Below, piece by piece: positions 1-8,434 of a stretch of 52,427 nt of DNA. Position numbers and translations under genes: made by a program. How positions within the stretch are numbered: the first letter of the stretch is position 1; each line of letters starts with the position of its first letter. The notes under the pieces are model-generated. The model ran no database searches and was not told where the DNA came from. It worked only from the letters and a program-made list of their open reading frames with translations. This stretch comes from an uncultured Spirochaetaceae bacterium (GTDB taxonomy: Bacteria > Spirochaetota > Spirochaetia > Sphaerochaetales > Sphaerochaetaceae): assembly GCA_944392965.1 (NCBI GenBank), contig CALXYM010000015.1, positions 1-52,427 on the forward strand, given 5' to 3'.

Positions 1-321
1 GCAAATCCCAATGTGCTTGTTGTCGACAGGTTCTTCCCTTCGACGAAGATGTGTCCGGGCTGTGGAGTCATCAATGAAGGCATCACGCTATCTGACAGGA
101 TATTCACCTGCGGGTGCGGATACACTGAGGAGCGTGATGTGAAAAGTGCAAAAACACTGCTTCTTGCAGGAGAGCATGAAATGTCCTGCACGCTTGCGGG
201 ACGCAAGTGTCCTCCGGAGGAGCGGAAGTCAGCCTTCTATACCTCGTATGAGATATGGAAGCATTCTGCGAAACGCCCTGGGAAGGGAAAGAGCCCGGAA
301 GCTCCATTCTCTAAGCGTTAG
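1..321 (+). CDS. tnpB: TnpB RNA-guided nuclease, C-terminal part
   Basis: The frame is open from the first base, so the start lies outside the window; a GTG at 13 is internal. The visible residues contain the family's C-terminal block: DRFFPSTKMCPGCG, then a second zinc pair in FTCGCG, then ERDVKSAKTL carrying the last RuvC aspartate. The zinc ribbon is therefore CPGC plus CGC, close to the usual CxxC...CxxC. The tail after the RuvC aspartate (about 55 residues, basic) is normal for TnpB. No TnpA gene is visible. The retained zinc ribbon and catalytic aspartate give no sign of decay in the visible part. Confidence 0.9.
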   Translation, partial: ANPNVLVVDRFFPSTKMCPGCGVINEGITLSDRIFTCGCGYTEERDVKSAKTLLLAGEHEMSCTLAGRKCPPEERKSAFYTSYEIWKHSAKRPGKGKSPEAPFSKR

Positions 322-341
322 CGAAGAATGGAGCAGTTCAC
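1..341 (+). mobile_element. 3' end of an IS200/IS605-family TnpB element
   Basis: The window opens inside a tnpB gene, and the segment ends with an element-type right end. A 10-bp perfect inverted repeat (GCTCCATTCT at 301-310 and AGAATGGAGC at 325-334) straddles the tnpB stop codon and contains a smaller inner stem CTAA/TTAG. The tail continues as GAGCAGTTCAC to about 341. In this family the right-end hairpin lies at the tnpB stop, and the same region is the 3' part of the guide (omega) RNA. The boundary near 341/342 is supported because bases beyond it encode normal MerR sequence on the minus strand, while bases before it do not. The left end lies outside the window. Confidence 0.75.
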
Positions 342-629
342 ATATGCGATGCTCTCCTTTCTCTCTCTTATCTCCTTCTCAAGGGCAGTTTTTTTCTTCT
401 CAAGGATCATCTTCCTCTCTTCTATGCTCTCTTTTCCTTTTAGGCATAGTTCAAGGTATTCCCTCATTTCCTGGATGCTCATATCACATTTCTTTAAACA
501 GGTGAGGTCCTTTATCCATCTGACATCGTATTCATCAAAATATCTTCTTCCATTCGTATCTCTTTTCACGTTCGGAATAAGCCCTTTATTACAGTAGAAC
601 TTCAAAGTCTCATAACTTAACACTCTCAT
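318..629 (-). pseudogene. MerR-family regulator, truncated at both ends
   Basis: The product contains the second half of a MerR winged helix (LSYETLKFYCNKGLIPNVKRD, NGRRYFDEYDVRWIKDL) and a coiled-coil dimerisation helix. The first DNA-binding helix is missing: upstream of LSYETL the sequence runs straight into a divergent flavodoxin gene. The end is also wrong. After ESIAY the frame enters the TnpB element and stops after VNCSILR, so roughly 25 family-typical C-terminal residues are lost. A start could be improvised at ATG 629 (GGGAG upstream) or GTG 656. MerR/flavodoxin divergent pairs are common, so this was probably the flavodoxin's regulator, now broken. Confidence 0.75.
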
Positions 630-1092
630 CGTATATTTCTCCCATACGGGGAACACGGAGGAAATTGCAAATTATATAGCAGAACAGATTGGCTCCGATA
701 TCTACAGGATAGAACCTGTGAATTCGTATCCGGAGACAAGTTACATGATATGGGAAAACATGGCTCGTGATGAGATGGCTTCCAATGCCCGTCCAGAGAT
801 CAATAATCTGCCATCATCCATCGATGGCTATGATACGCTCATAGTCTGCTATCCAATCTGGTGGCATACGGCTCCCATGATAATAGGAACTTTCTTAGAG
901 AACTATGATCTTGAGGGTAAGGATATCTACCCGGTATCGCAGTCACAGTCGATGAACAGATCTCAGTTCAACACATCTGTTGAATTTATAAGGGAATGTT
1001 CTGGCAGAGCGAGAGTCCATGACGGTCTTTTTGCCAGGTCATCAAATACAAGGGCGATAGACAACTATCTTACGGGAAACGGGTTAATTTGA
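616..1092 (+). pseudogene. Flavodoxin, start codon lost
   Basis: In frame from 616 the sequence reads L-NTLIVYFSHTGNTEEIANY, the complete FMN phosphate-binding N-terminus of a flavodoxin (normally preceded by M-K). It continues through YDTLIVCYPIWWHTAPM, the isoalloxazine-side loop, to a family-typical C-terminus with SNTRAIDNYL. Codons 613-615 are a stop and no ATG, GTG or TTG is available before GTG 718, which would delete the FMN loop. The gene therefore lost its start where it joined the truncated merR on the other strand. Either it is dead or it is translated from a non-standard start. It ends in a good terminator. Confidence 0.75.
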
Positions 1093-1101
1093 TTCATTTA
1101 A

Positions 1102-1144
1102 AGGCATGGGAGTATGTTCTTCCATGCCTCCTTTCTTTTTTTTA
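1102..1144 (+). terminator. Intrinsic terminator after flavodoxin
   Basis: AGGCATGG (1102-1109) pairs with CCATGCCT (1122-1129), with further AG/CT pairing inside. It is followed by a T-rich run (CTTTC then eight or more T). It lies 10 bases past the flavodoxin stop and faces the convergent GNAT gene. Confidence 0.8.
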
Positions 1145-1158
1145 GAATAGGGAAGGTC

Positions 1159-1614
1159 TTAACTTATGGCTTTCCTCATCACAAAATTTGTAAGAAATGC
1201 TCCTCTTATTTCTACGGTTTGTTCTTTTATGCACATATAACCTCTTTTTTCAAAGAATGGTCTTGCGGTTATTGATGCATGTGTCTCAATCTCTTTGAAA
1301 TCTCTGATTGTTTCAAGTCTGTCACACAGGGCTGTGGCTGTACCCTTTCCCTGATAGTCCTTATGCACAAAGAGATGGTCCAGGTAGCCACTCTCATCAA
1401 TGTCCCCGAATCCGATGATGGTACCGTCTTCTACTGCAAGAAGTGAATAATTTTTATTCAGCGCTTCTTCCAAATGGGTGTAATTCCTGTCAGAAGGAGC
1501 CCATGCTTCTGTCTGCTTCTCATCATAATCTTTTCTGTTTACACTATGAACTGTGTCGTAGAATAGCCTCTTTACCTCATCCAGATCTTTTTTCTCGTAT
1601 TCCCTTATTTCCAT
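1159..1614 (-). CDS. GNAT-family N-acetyltransferase
   Basis: A 151-residue protein of normal size for a single GNAT domain. HLFVHKDYQGKGTATALCDRL (about 79-99) contains the acetyl-CoA pyrophosphate-binding motif Q-x-G-K-G. ASITARPFFEKRGYMCIKEQ matches the family's later motif, where Phe and Gly-Tyr precede the last strands. The acceptor substrate cannot be read from sequence. It stands alone, convergent to flavodoxin and divergent from the purine permease. An upstream GAGGA is about 13 bases from the ATG, so ribosome binding looks weak. Confidence 0.85.
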   Translation of the reverse strand: MEIREYEKKDLDEVKRLFYDTVHSVNRKDYDEKQTEAWAPSDRNYTHLEEALNKNYSLLAVEDGTIIGFGDIDESGYLDHLFVHKDYQGKGTATALCDRLETIRDFKEIETHASITARPFFEKRGYMCIKEQTVEIRGAFLTNFVMRKAIS

Positions 1615-1695
1615 GTTTTTATAATATCCTCAGGCAGGGGAGAGTAGAATTAGTTATCCGTAAATTCATGAAAAAAATTGTTGAAAATATTTAAA

Positions 1696-1724
1696 TTGCT
1701 TTATCTGGATACTCATTTTATAAT
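1696..1724 (+). promoter_or_regulatory. Promoter of the purine permease
   Basis: TTGCTT (1696-1701), a 17-base spacer and a perfect TATAAT (1719-1724). The predicted 5' leader is about 50 bases. Confidence 0.7.
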
Positions 1725-1738
1725 TTTTCATAGGCTAT

Positions 1739-1763
1739 GAATGGTAGGAAATCTCTTCCATTC
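1739..1763 (+). promoter_or_regulatory. Leader hairpin before the purine permease
   Basis: GAATGG (1739-1744) and CCATTC (1758-1763) form a 6-bp stem in the predicted leader, just before the ribosome binding site AAAGGAGGA (1771-1779). No purine-riboswitch core is recognisable, so its role is open; it may only stabilise the message. Confidence 0.4.
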
Positions 1764-1782
1764 TTAAAACAAAGGAGGATCT

Positions 1783-3150
1783 ATGAAAGATTTTTTCACC
1801 CTAAAGGAGAAGAATACCACTGTCAGAACTGAAATAATCGCAGGTCTGACAACCTTCTTCACTATGGCTTATATCATCTTCGTCAATCCTAACATGCTTA
1901 GTGAGACTGGTATGAGCTGGGAAGGGGTATTCGTAGCAACCTGTCTTGCTGCTGCGGTAGGAACACTTGTAATGGCTCTGTTCGCGAATGTACCATATGC
2001 CGTGGCTCCTGGAATGGGTCTGAATGCGCTCTTCACATACACCATCTGTATGGCGGGAGGGTTCGCATGGCAGGAAGCGCTTGCCATGGTATTCATCTGT
2101 GGACTCATAAACATAGTAATCACTGTTACAAAACTGAGGAAGTCAATTGTCAAATCTATCCCGGAGAGCTTGCAGAACGCCATAGGAGGCGGCATCGGAC
2201 TGTTTATTGCTTATCTTGGAATGAATAACGCAGGTCTCATCTCCTTCACAGGAGCCTATCCAAGCGTTACTCCTGGAATGCAGCCGTTCAACGAGGCTCA
2301 CCTTGTCCTTGCCGTAGTGGGGCTATTGATCATGGTCATCCTGATGGCACTGAAGGTGAAAGGAGCAATCCTCATAGGTATCGTTGCTACGACTATCATA
2401 GGAATACCTTTCGGGGTTACGGCAATGCCGGAGAGCATATTCTCAGGTGCTCATACCGTTGCTGGATTTAAGGAAGTCGCGTTCAGTTTCTTCGGTTCTC
2501 CCGGTTTCGGATCCCTTTTCTCCGATCCGACTAAGATAGCATTCGTAATCGTCACGATATTCTCCATGAGCCTCTCTGATACGTTTGATTCCATCGGAAC
2601 GTTCATCGGAACGGGAAGAAAGAGTCATATCTTTGATGAGGAGGATGAGAAGGCTCTTGAGGGATCTGGATTTAAGAGCCGTCTGGACAAGGCTCTTGTC
2701 GCTGACAGTGTTGCAACGAGTATCGGAGCTCTTTTCGGAACGAGCAATGCGACAACGTTCGTGGAGAGTTCTGCCGGTATAGCAGCAGGAGGAAGAACAG
2801 GTCTTACAAGCCTTACGACCGCTATAATGTTCCTCATCTGTCTGCCGTTCTCTGGACTTATAGGAATGGTGCCATCTGCAGCAACATCCCCGGCACTCAT
2901 CGTTGTAGGTATTTTGATGGTAGAGCCGTTTGCCGAGATCAACTGGAAGGATTTCAAGGATGCTGTTCCCGCATTCTTCACGGTTGCTGTAATGAGCTTC
3001 ACATATGGTATTACGAATGGTATCGCGGCTGGATTCATCATGTACTGCATCACGAAGATCTGCGCGAAGGAAGGAAAGGAGATCCATCCTATCATCGCAG
3101 TCGCATCCGTGCTGTTCATAATCGATTTCGTCATAAAAGCCATCGGTTGA
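1783..3150 (+). CDS. NCS2-family purine permease (AzgA/PbuG type)
   Basis: A 455-residue polytopic inner-membrane protein, full length for the AzgA-like branch of NCS2 (hypoxanthine, guanine or adenine uptake by proton symport). Seen: N-terminal FTLKEKNTTVRTEIIAGLTTFFTMAYI, typical of the branch; APGMGLNALFTYT in transmembrane segment 3; SLSDTFDSIGTFIGTG; and TNATTF-like GTSNATTFVESSAGIAAGGRTGL, the substrate-site region. It is monocistronic, with its own promoter, a strong ribosome binding site and a terminator. Which purine it carries is not decided here. Confidence 0.93.
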   Translation: MKDFFTLKEKNTTVRTEIIAGLTTFFTMAYIIFVNPNMLSETGMSWEGVFVATCLAAAVGTLVMALFANVPYAVAPGMGLNALFTYTICMAGGFAWQEALAMVFICGLINIVITVTKLRKSIVKSIPESLQNAIGGGIGLFIAYLGMNNAGLISFTGAYPSVTPGMQPFNEAHLVLAVVGLLIMVILMALKVKGAILIGIVATTIIGIPFGVTAMPESIFSGAHTVAGFKEVAFSFFGSPGFGSLFSDPTKIAFVIVTIFSMSLSDTFDSIGTFIGTGRKSHIFDEEDEKALEGSGFKSRLDKALVADSVATSIGALFGTSNATTFVESSAGIAAGGRTGLTSLTTAIMFLICLPFSGLIGMVPSAATSPALIVVGILMVEPFAEINWKDFKDAVPAFFTVAVMSFTYGITNGIAAGFIMYCITKICAKEGKEIHPIIAVASVLFIIDFVIKAIG

Positions 3151-3170
3151 TAGTTCTTTCTACTTATTTC

Positions 3171-3205
3171 GGGTATGGAGATCATCTCCATGCCCTTTTT
3201 CTTTT
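3171..3205 (+). terminator. Intrinsic terminator after the purine permease
   Basis: GGGTATGGAGAT and ATCTCCATGCCC form a 12-bp stem (one T-G wobble) around a single base, followed by TTTTTCTTTTT. It is a strong rho-independent terminator. Confidence 0.9.
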
Positions 3206-3226
3206 TAGTGTGTTATCATCATATGC

Positions 3227-3886
3227 ATGATAAGAGTAGATAACGACTGGCAACCCTTATTCGATATAGAACAGAACAAGGAATACTATCTTGAACTAAG
3301 AAAGTTTCTGAAGCATGAGTATGCTACAAAGAGGATATATCCTCCGATGGATGAGATATTTAATGCTTTCAAACTCACCCCATTTAACAGCGTGAAAGCC
3401 GTCATCGTAGGCCAGGATCCGTATCATGAGGAGGGGCAGGCGATGGGGCTCTCATTCTCCGTGAGGGAAGGAACGGAAGAACCTCCTTCGCTTAAGAACA
3501 TCAAGGAGGAGTTGAAAGCGGAGGGATTTGACACATCCGCTTGGTCAAGTGACCTTACCAGATGGGCAAAACAGGGAGTACTCTTATTAAACAGCACGCT
3601 TACCGTTGAAGCACACAGAGCAGCCTCCCATGCATCACACGGCTGGGAACGTTTCACGGATACGGCAATCGTGGAACTAGGAAGAGATCCTCGACCCAAG
3701 GTCTTTCTCCTGTGGGGTAGTTATGCACGTAGCAAGAAGATCCTGATAGAAAACAGCGCACATCTCATTCTCGAGTCTGCTCATCCAAGCCCGTTAAGTG
3801 CTTACCGTGGCTTCTTCGGTAATAACCATTTTAGAAAATGTAATGAATTTCTTATTAGAAACGGCGAAGAGCCGATAGCCTGGTAG
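3227..3886 (+). CDS. ung: Uracil-DNA glycosylase, family 1
   Basis: 219 residues, the standard length. It removes uracil from DNA to start base-excision repair. The water-activating motif GQDPYHEEGQAMGLSFSV, the uracil-pocket LLLNSTLTVE and the DNA-intercalation loop HPSPLSAYRGFFGNNHF are all intact. The ATG at 3227 begins MIRVDNDW, typical for the family, but no Shine-Dalgarno is visible in the T-rich stretch before it. It is convergent with the acyl-CoA synthetase gene. Confidence 0.97.
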   Translation: MIRVDNDWQPLFDIEQNKEYYLELRKFLKHEYATKRIYPPMDEIFNAFKLTPFNSVKAVIVGQDPYHEEGQAMGLSFSVREGTEEPPSLKNIKEELKAEGFDTSAWSSDLTRWAKQGVLLLNSTLTVEAHRAASHASHGWERFTDTAIVELGRDPRPKVFLLWGSYARSKKILIENSAHLILESAHPSPLSAYRGFFGNNHFRKCNEFLIRNGEEPIAW

Positions 3887-3898
3887 GCTATTGGCTCT
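3868..3898. terminator. Shared hairpin over two convergent stop codons
   Basis: GAGCCGATAGCC (3869-3880) pairs with GGCTATTGGCTC (3886-3897) around a TGGTA loop. The stem contains the ung stop codon and the stop of the leftward synthetase gene, which are only one base apart. It probably serves as a two-way terminator, although the T tract on the plus side is short. Confidence 0.7.
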
Positions 3899-5522
3899 CC
3901 TTTAATGCTTTCTTCCTTATCTTTCCACTTATTGTCTTAGGAAGCTCGTTTGTAAATTCTATGTATCTTATCCACTTGTATTCAGCAAGCTTCGAGTTCG
4001 TATACTCCCTTATCTCCTTCTCAAGCTCTGCCGATGGCTCATAGCCGTGAGAAAGTACGATGAAGGCTTTTATCGCCTGACCTCTGAGGGTATCAGGAAT
4101 TCCAACGACACTGCACTCAAGAACCGCATCATGCTTGATCAGGATGTTCTCGATCTCAAAAGGTCCGATTCTGAATCCACCGCTCTTGATGATGTCATCG
4201 AATCTGCCATGGAACCAGAAATACCCATCTTCATCCTTCCATGCAGAGTCTCCCGTGTGATACACGCCGCCTGACCATGCGTTCCTATAAAGCTCCTGAT
4301 CTCCAAGGTAGGAGGAGAATACTCCGATCGGCTTCTTCCCATTCTCAGGAACGATTACGATCTCTCCGATTTCCCCATTCTCGACCTCTTTTCCGTTCTT
4401 ATCCAGAAGCTTAAGGGTGTAAAGGGGACTCATGACTCCCATCGACCCTTCCTTGTTCTTGATTCCCCTGTAGTTCGCACTTAGAAGAGTTGTCTCCGTC
4501 TGTCCGTATCCCTCGTTCAGATAAAGTCCCGTCTTCTCATGGAAGCGCTGGAATATCTCGGGATTGAGATACTCCCCCGCGGTTGAGGCGCTTTTAAGAC
4601 TCGGCATCGCAGGAGTTCCCTTCTTTACCAGATAACGGTATACCGTCGGTGGAGCACAGAAAGATGTGACCTCATATCTGTTTATCACCTGCGTAAGCAT
4701 CTTCGGATCGAAGTTGTCGAAGTCGTATACCATTACCGCCGATCCGACAAGCCACTGTCCATACATCTTACCCCAGCTTGCCTTTGCCCATCCGGTCTCG
4801 GCTACCGTGAAATGCAGTCCGTTATCTTCGGCTCTCTGCCAGTAGCGGGCGGTAACGATATGGGCTAGGGGATAGCTGAAATCATGGATTACCCCCTTCG
4901 GATATCCCGTGGTACCTGATGTAAAATACATCATCATGCTGTCGGTGGCCTTCGTATCGACTCTTTTAAATTCTTCATCTGCCATTCTCTCGAGCTCTGA
5001 GAGATTAATGAACCCATCGACATCCTTCTTGATGCTCATAAGTATCGCACTTTTTCCCGCATCCTCAAGAGCATCCTTTATCCTCTTTGGAACATCGTTC
5101 TCATATGTTGTGACGACGGCTTTAATATCGGCAGTCATGAAACGGTATTTGAAATCATCCGTCCTCAGCATGTGGGTCACCGGAACCATCACCGCCCCCA
5201 GCTTATGCAGGGCAAGGGCTATGAACCAGTACTCATAGTGCCTCTTGAGACAGAGCATCACAAAATCCCCTTTTCCGATTCCGAGTGAGGAAAGTGTGTT
5301 TGCATACTTGTTCGATTCCCTTCTTACATCGGCGAATGTGAACGTCCTCTCTTCTCCCTCGGCATTGCACCATACCATTGCCCTTTTATCTGGTTCTGTC
5401 CTCGCTATCTCATCTACCACGTCGTAGGCGAAGTTAAAATTGTCCTCATAATGGATATCTATATTTTTCAGCGCGCCGTTCTCATCTTCCTCGGTCGTGC
5501 AGAATCTCTCATATATACTCAT
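3888..5522 (-). CDS. AMP-forming acyl-CoA synthetase (medium-chain type)
   Basis: A 544-residue member of the acyl-adenylate family. Seen in order: the P-loop YFTSGTTGYPKG, the nucleotide motif EGYGQTETT, YHTGD, SGGFRIGPFEIE, and the C-terminal adenylation lysine in PKTISGKIRKKAL. It would activate a carboxylic acid with ATP and CoA. The N-terminal half (NFAYDVVDEIARTEPDKRAM, WAKASWGKMYGQW) resembles medium-chain acyl-CoA or benzoate-CoA synthetases rather than acetyl-CoA synthetase. It starts 13 bases after accA with AGGAG upstream, so it is the last gene of the fatty-acid operon. That suggests recycling or import of acyl chains, which is inference. Confidence 0.88.
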   Translation of the reverse strand: MSIYERFCTTEEDENGALKNIDIHYEDNFNFAYDVVDEIARTEPDKRAMVWCNAEGEERTFTFADVRRESNKYANTLSSLGIGKGDFVMLCLKRHYEYWFIALALHKLGAVMVPVTHMLRTDDFKYRFMTADIKAVVTTYENDVPKRIKDALEDAGKSAILMSIKKDVDGFINLSELERMADEEFKRVDTKATDSMMMYFTSGTTGYPKGVIHDFSYPLAHIVTARYWQRAEDNGLHFTVAETGWAKASWGKMYGQWLVGSAVMVYDFDNFDPKMLTQVINRYEVTSFCAPPTVYRYLVKKGTPAMPSLKSASTAGEYLNPEIFQRFHEKTGLYLNEGYGQTETTLLSANYRGIKNKEGSMGVMSPLYTLKLLDKNGKEVENGEIGEIVIVPENGKKPIGVFSSYLGDQELYRNAWSGGVYHTGDSAWKDEDGYFWFHGRFDDIIKSGGFRIGPFEIENILIKHDAVLECSVVGIPDTLRGQAIKAFIVLSHGYEPSAELEKEIREYTNSKLAEYKWIRYIEFTNELPKTISGKIRKKALKESQ

Positions 5523-5535
5523 TCAGTATTATCTC

Positions 5536-6297
5536 CTAGAAGGCTCTGAACCTTCTATAACGCTTTTCTTTGAAATCCTTATCATTCTTTATCTTCTCTA
5601 TCTCGCTCTTCATTTCTTTGCCGAGATTTGTAAAGAATTCCTCCGTTCCAATCTCATCCTCTTTCACTATTCTTTCTATGAGGTTGAGATTCAGAGCATC
5701 CTCTGCAGTAAGCTTCAGACACTCGGCAGCCTCATCGGCCTTCTTACTGTCCTTGAAGAGGATGCTCGCACACCCTTCGGGGGAAATCACAGAATAGACC
5801 GCGTTTTCAAGCATCCATACGCGGTCAGCAACCGCAAGTCCGAGTGCTCCGCCGCTTCCACCTTCACCTATCAAGACAGAGAGGATTGGAACATTTAAAT
5901 CCATCATTTCCATAAGGTTCGTGGCGATGGCTTCTCCTTCGCCCCTTTCTTCTGCCTCAATGCCACAGAAAGCACCGGAAGTGTCTACGAACGTGATGAC
6001 AGGACGATTAAACTTCTCTGCTTCCTTCATGAGTCGAAGCGCTTTGCGATATCCCTCGGGGCTGGGAGCTCCGAAGTTTCTCATTGTCCTCTCTGCAGCA
6101 GTCCGTCCTTTTTCTATTGCGACCACAGTCACCGGCATGCCGGAGAGAGATGCGATGCCCGCGACTATTGCACCATCGTCCTTAGCTCTCCTGTCCCCGT
6201 GAAACTCGATGAAAGAGGTGAATATGTTGTTTATGTATGATAGTCCTGTAGGACGGTTTGCGGAACGGGCTATCCTGACCCTGTCATATGCTCTCAT
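5536..6297 (-). CDS. accA: Acetyl-CoA carboxylase carboxyltransferase, alpha subunit
   Basis: 253 residues, the short Gram-positive-like form lacking the N-terminal extension of the E. coli subunit. With AccD it transfers CO2 from carboxybiotin to acetyl-CoA. Seen: [53 protein letters not shown], and the oxyanion glycines [18 protein letters not shown]. The ATG overlaps the accD stop by four bases, pointing to coupled translation of the two partner subunits. Confidence 0.96.
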   Translation of the reverse strand: MRAYDRVRIARSANRPTGLSYINNIFTSFIEFHGDRRAKDDGAIVAGIASLSGMPVTVVAIEKGRTAAERTMRNFGAPSPEGYRKALRLMKEAEKFNRPVITFVDTSGAFCGIEAEERGEGEAIATNLMEMMDLNVPILSVLIGEGGSGGALGLAVADRVWMLENAVYSVISPEGCASILFKDSKKADEAAECLKLTAEDALNLNLIERIVKEDEIGTEEFFTNLGKEMKSEIEKIKNDKDFKEKRYRRFRAF

Positions 6298-7127
6298 CTG
6301 TCTTTTTCTCCATGAAGTGCAAGAATCTGGGTAAGCGTGTATTTCAGATCCTTCCTGTGAACGATCTTATCTACAAAACCGCACTTTAGAAGGAACTCTG
6401 CTCTCTGGAACCCTTTAGGAAGTTCTTTCTTCGTCGTCTGCTCAATCACTCTTTTTCCTGCGAAGCCGATCATCGCACCTGGTTCAGAGAGTATTATATC
6501 TCCTTCCATGGCAAAACTTGCAGTAACACCTCCTGTCGTAGGATCGGTGAGGACCGCGATATATAGCAGCCCTGCATTGCTATGCTTTTTTACAGCTCCG
6601 CTGACCTTTGCCATCTGCATGAGGGAGATAAGTCCTTCCTGCATTCGAGCCCCTCCTGATGCCGTGAAACCTATCACAGGAAGTCTTTCTGTTGTCGCAT
6701 ACTCAAAGAGTTTTGTGATTTTTTCTCCCGTCACGCGTCCCATGCTCCCCATCATGAAGAGGCTCTCCATGAAGAATACGGCAACTGTCATGCCATCGAT
6801 GACCGCTTTTCCTGTGATTACCGACTCATCCTCTCCGCTTGCTTTTCTCGCTTTCTCAAGTTTCTCATCATAGCCGGGGAAGGACAGCACATCCTCTGTC
6901 TTCTCATCTTTGAAAAGTTCCTGGAAGTCATCGAAGAAGAGCATCGCCCTCTCACGTGCCTTGATTCTGAAATGATAACCGCAAGAACATGTTCTGAACG
7001 GCTGAATCTGTGAGAGCTTTAGAGTCCTATGACAGTTTGGGCATACTATCTCATCAAGTGGAGCGGGGATGTTGTCCCTTCCTTCCTTCTCAAGTTCGTT
7101 ACCAGGTTTGATGCTGAAGCTGATCAT
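6294..7127 (-). CDS. accD: Acetyl-CoA carboxylase carboxyltransferase, beta subunit
   Basis: 277 residues. The N-terminal zinc ribbon has Cys29 and Cys32 (CPNC) and Cys47 and Cys49 (TCSCG); the second pair is CxC rather than the usual CxxC. The rest is a normal crotonase-fold subunit: [33 protein letters not shown], and [17 protein letters not shown]. It overlaps accC upstream and accA downstream by four bases each. Confidence 0.95.
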   Translation of the reverse strand: MISFSIKPGNELEKEGRDNIPAPLDEIVCPNCHRTLKLSQIQPFRTCSCGYHFRIKARERAMLFFDDFQELFKDEKTEDVLSFPGYDEKLEKARKASGEDESVITGKAVIDGMTVAVFFMESLFMMGSMGRVTGEKITKLFEYATTERLPVIGFTASGGARMQEGLISLMQMAKVSGAVKKHSNAGLLYIAVLTDPTTGGVTASFAMEGDIILSEPGAMIGFAGKRVIEQTTKKELPKGFQRAEFLLKCGFVDKIVHRKDLKYTLTQILALHGEKDR

Positions 7128-8434
7128 TTGAAGTCCTCCATGCTCGTCGTGTCATATGTTCCATCCACGAACCTGTCATATTTCAATATCCTGAGCTGTT
7201 CTTCGGCATTCGTCTCAATTCCTGCTATCTGCAACTCGCAGAGGTATGCTCTCATCTTTCTTATCGCCTCATCCCTCGTCTGGGCATATACTATGAGCTT
7301 ACCGACAAGAGAGTCGTAGTAGGGCGAGACAAGTGTACCCCTTTCGAGGAATGTGTCAAAACGTACGAACGGGCCCCCAGGTACATGAATCGCATCAATA
7401 ACTCCAGTACTGCGTGCGTTTATCCTGCACTCTATCGCAGCTCCTCTTGTCCTTACGTCCTTGTTTGTGAAGGATAGGGGAATTCCTGCTGCAATTCTTA
7501 TCTGCCATTTCACGATATCTATCGAGGAGAGTATCTCGCTTACAGGATGTTCCACCTGCAGACGGACGTTCATCTCCATGAAATAGAACTTCCTGTCTGT
7601 TGAGAAGAGGAACTCGAGTGTTCCCGCGTTCCTGTATCCCATCCTTATCGCAGCAAGCCGCGCTTTCTCCATCAGGATCTCTCTCTCTTTCTCTGTGACC
7701 TTCGCACTCGGGCTTTCCTCCACGAGTTTCTGATGGTTTCTCTGCATCGAGCAGTCACGCTCTGCGAAGCTCACTGCGTTTCCAAATTCATCCGCGAGTA
7801 CCTGTACCTCGATATGGCTTGCCGGCATGACGTACTTCTCCAGATAGAGCGCTCCATCCGAGAAACTCTGTTCCGCCTCGTTTTTCGCAATAGGGTAGAG
7901 ACGTTCAAGGTCTTCCTCATTCTCTATGAGTCTTATCCCCCTTCCCCCTCCGCCACTTCTGGCTTTGAGCATCACGGGGTATCCAATCTCTTTGGCTTTG
8001 ACTTTTGCCTCATCAAGGCTTTCGAGTATTCCAGTTCCCGGAATGACATCAAGCCCTGCATCCTGAGCGATCTCCTTCATCTTCGTCTTATCACTGAGTT
8101 TCCTCATTAATTCGGAACTCGGTCCGATGAATGCGATTCCGTTTTCTTCGCAGAGTGTTGCGAACTCCTCGTTCTCTGAGAGAAATCCATAACCGGGATG
8201 GATTGCCTTAGCCCCAGTCAAGAGGGCTGCGCTTATTATCCTGTCGGCTCTCAGGTAGCTTTCTCCTGCCTCCCCCGGGCCGATACATACGCTCTCATCC
8301 GCAAGATAGCGGTGCAGGGAATGTTCATCAGCCTCCGAATAGACTGCTACACTCTTGATGCCCATCTCACTCAGAGCACGGATTACCCTTACCGCGATCT
8401 CTCCTCTGTTTGCAATCAGGATTTTTGAGAACAT
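7124..8434 (-). CDS. accC: Biotin carboxylase subunit of acetyl-CoA carboxylase
   Basis: 436 residues, slightly shorter than the usual 445-450. It carboxylates the biotin on AccB using ATP and bicarbonate. Seen: MFSKILIANRGEIAVRVIRA; the ATP-grasp glycine loop LKARSGGGGRGIRLI; the active-site EMNVRLQVEHPVSE; and RGAAIECRINA. The start overlaps the end of fabZ by 19 bases, so it is embedded in the operon. It ends in a four-base overlap with accD. Confidence 0.97.
   Translation of the reverse strand: MFSKILIANRGEIAVRVIRALSEMGIKSVAVYSEADEHSLHRYLADESVCIGPGEAGESYLRADRIISAALLTGAKAIHPGYGFLSENEEFATLCEENGIAFIGPSSELMRKLSDKTKMKEIAQDAGLDVIPGTGILESLDEAKVKAKEIGYPVMLKARSGGGGRGIRLIENEEDLERLYPIAKNEAEQSFSDGALYLEKYVMPASHIEVQVLADEFGNAVSFAERDCSMQRNHQKLVEESPSAKVTEKEREILMEKARLAAIRMGYRNAGTLEFLFSTDRKFYFMEMNVRLQVEHPVSEILSSIDIVKWQIRIAAGIPLSFTNKDVRTRGAAIECRINARSTGVIDAIHVPGGPFVRFDTFLERGTLVSPYYDSLVGKLIVYAQTRDEAIRKMRAYLCELQIAGIETNAEEQLRILKYDRFVDGTYDTTSMEDFK

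Noticed and set aside
1620-1783. Purine riboswitch before the purine permease
   Set aside because: Only a simple hairpin is present; the conserved purine-aptamer junction and loop sequences were not found.
2443-3087. 214-residue reading frame on the minus strand
   Set aside because: It lies wholly inside the purine permease gene in a low-complexity Ser/Arg/Cys-rich frame, with no ribosome binding site and no recognisable family; it is an antisense shadow.
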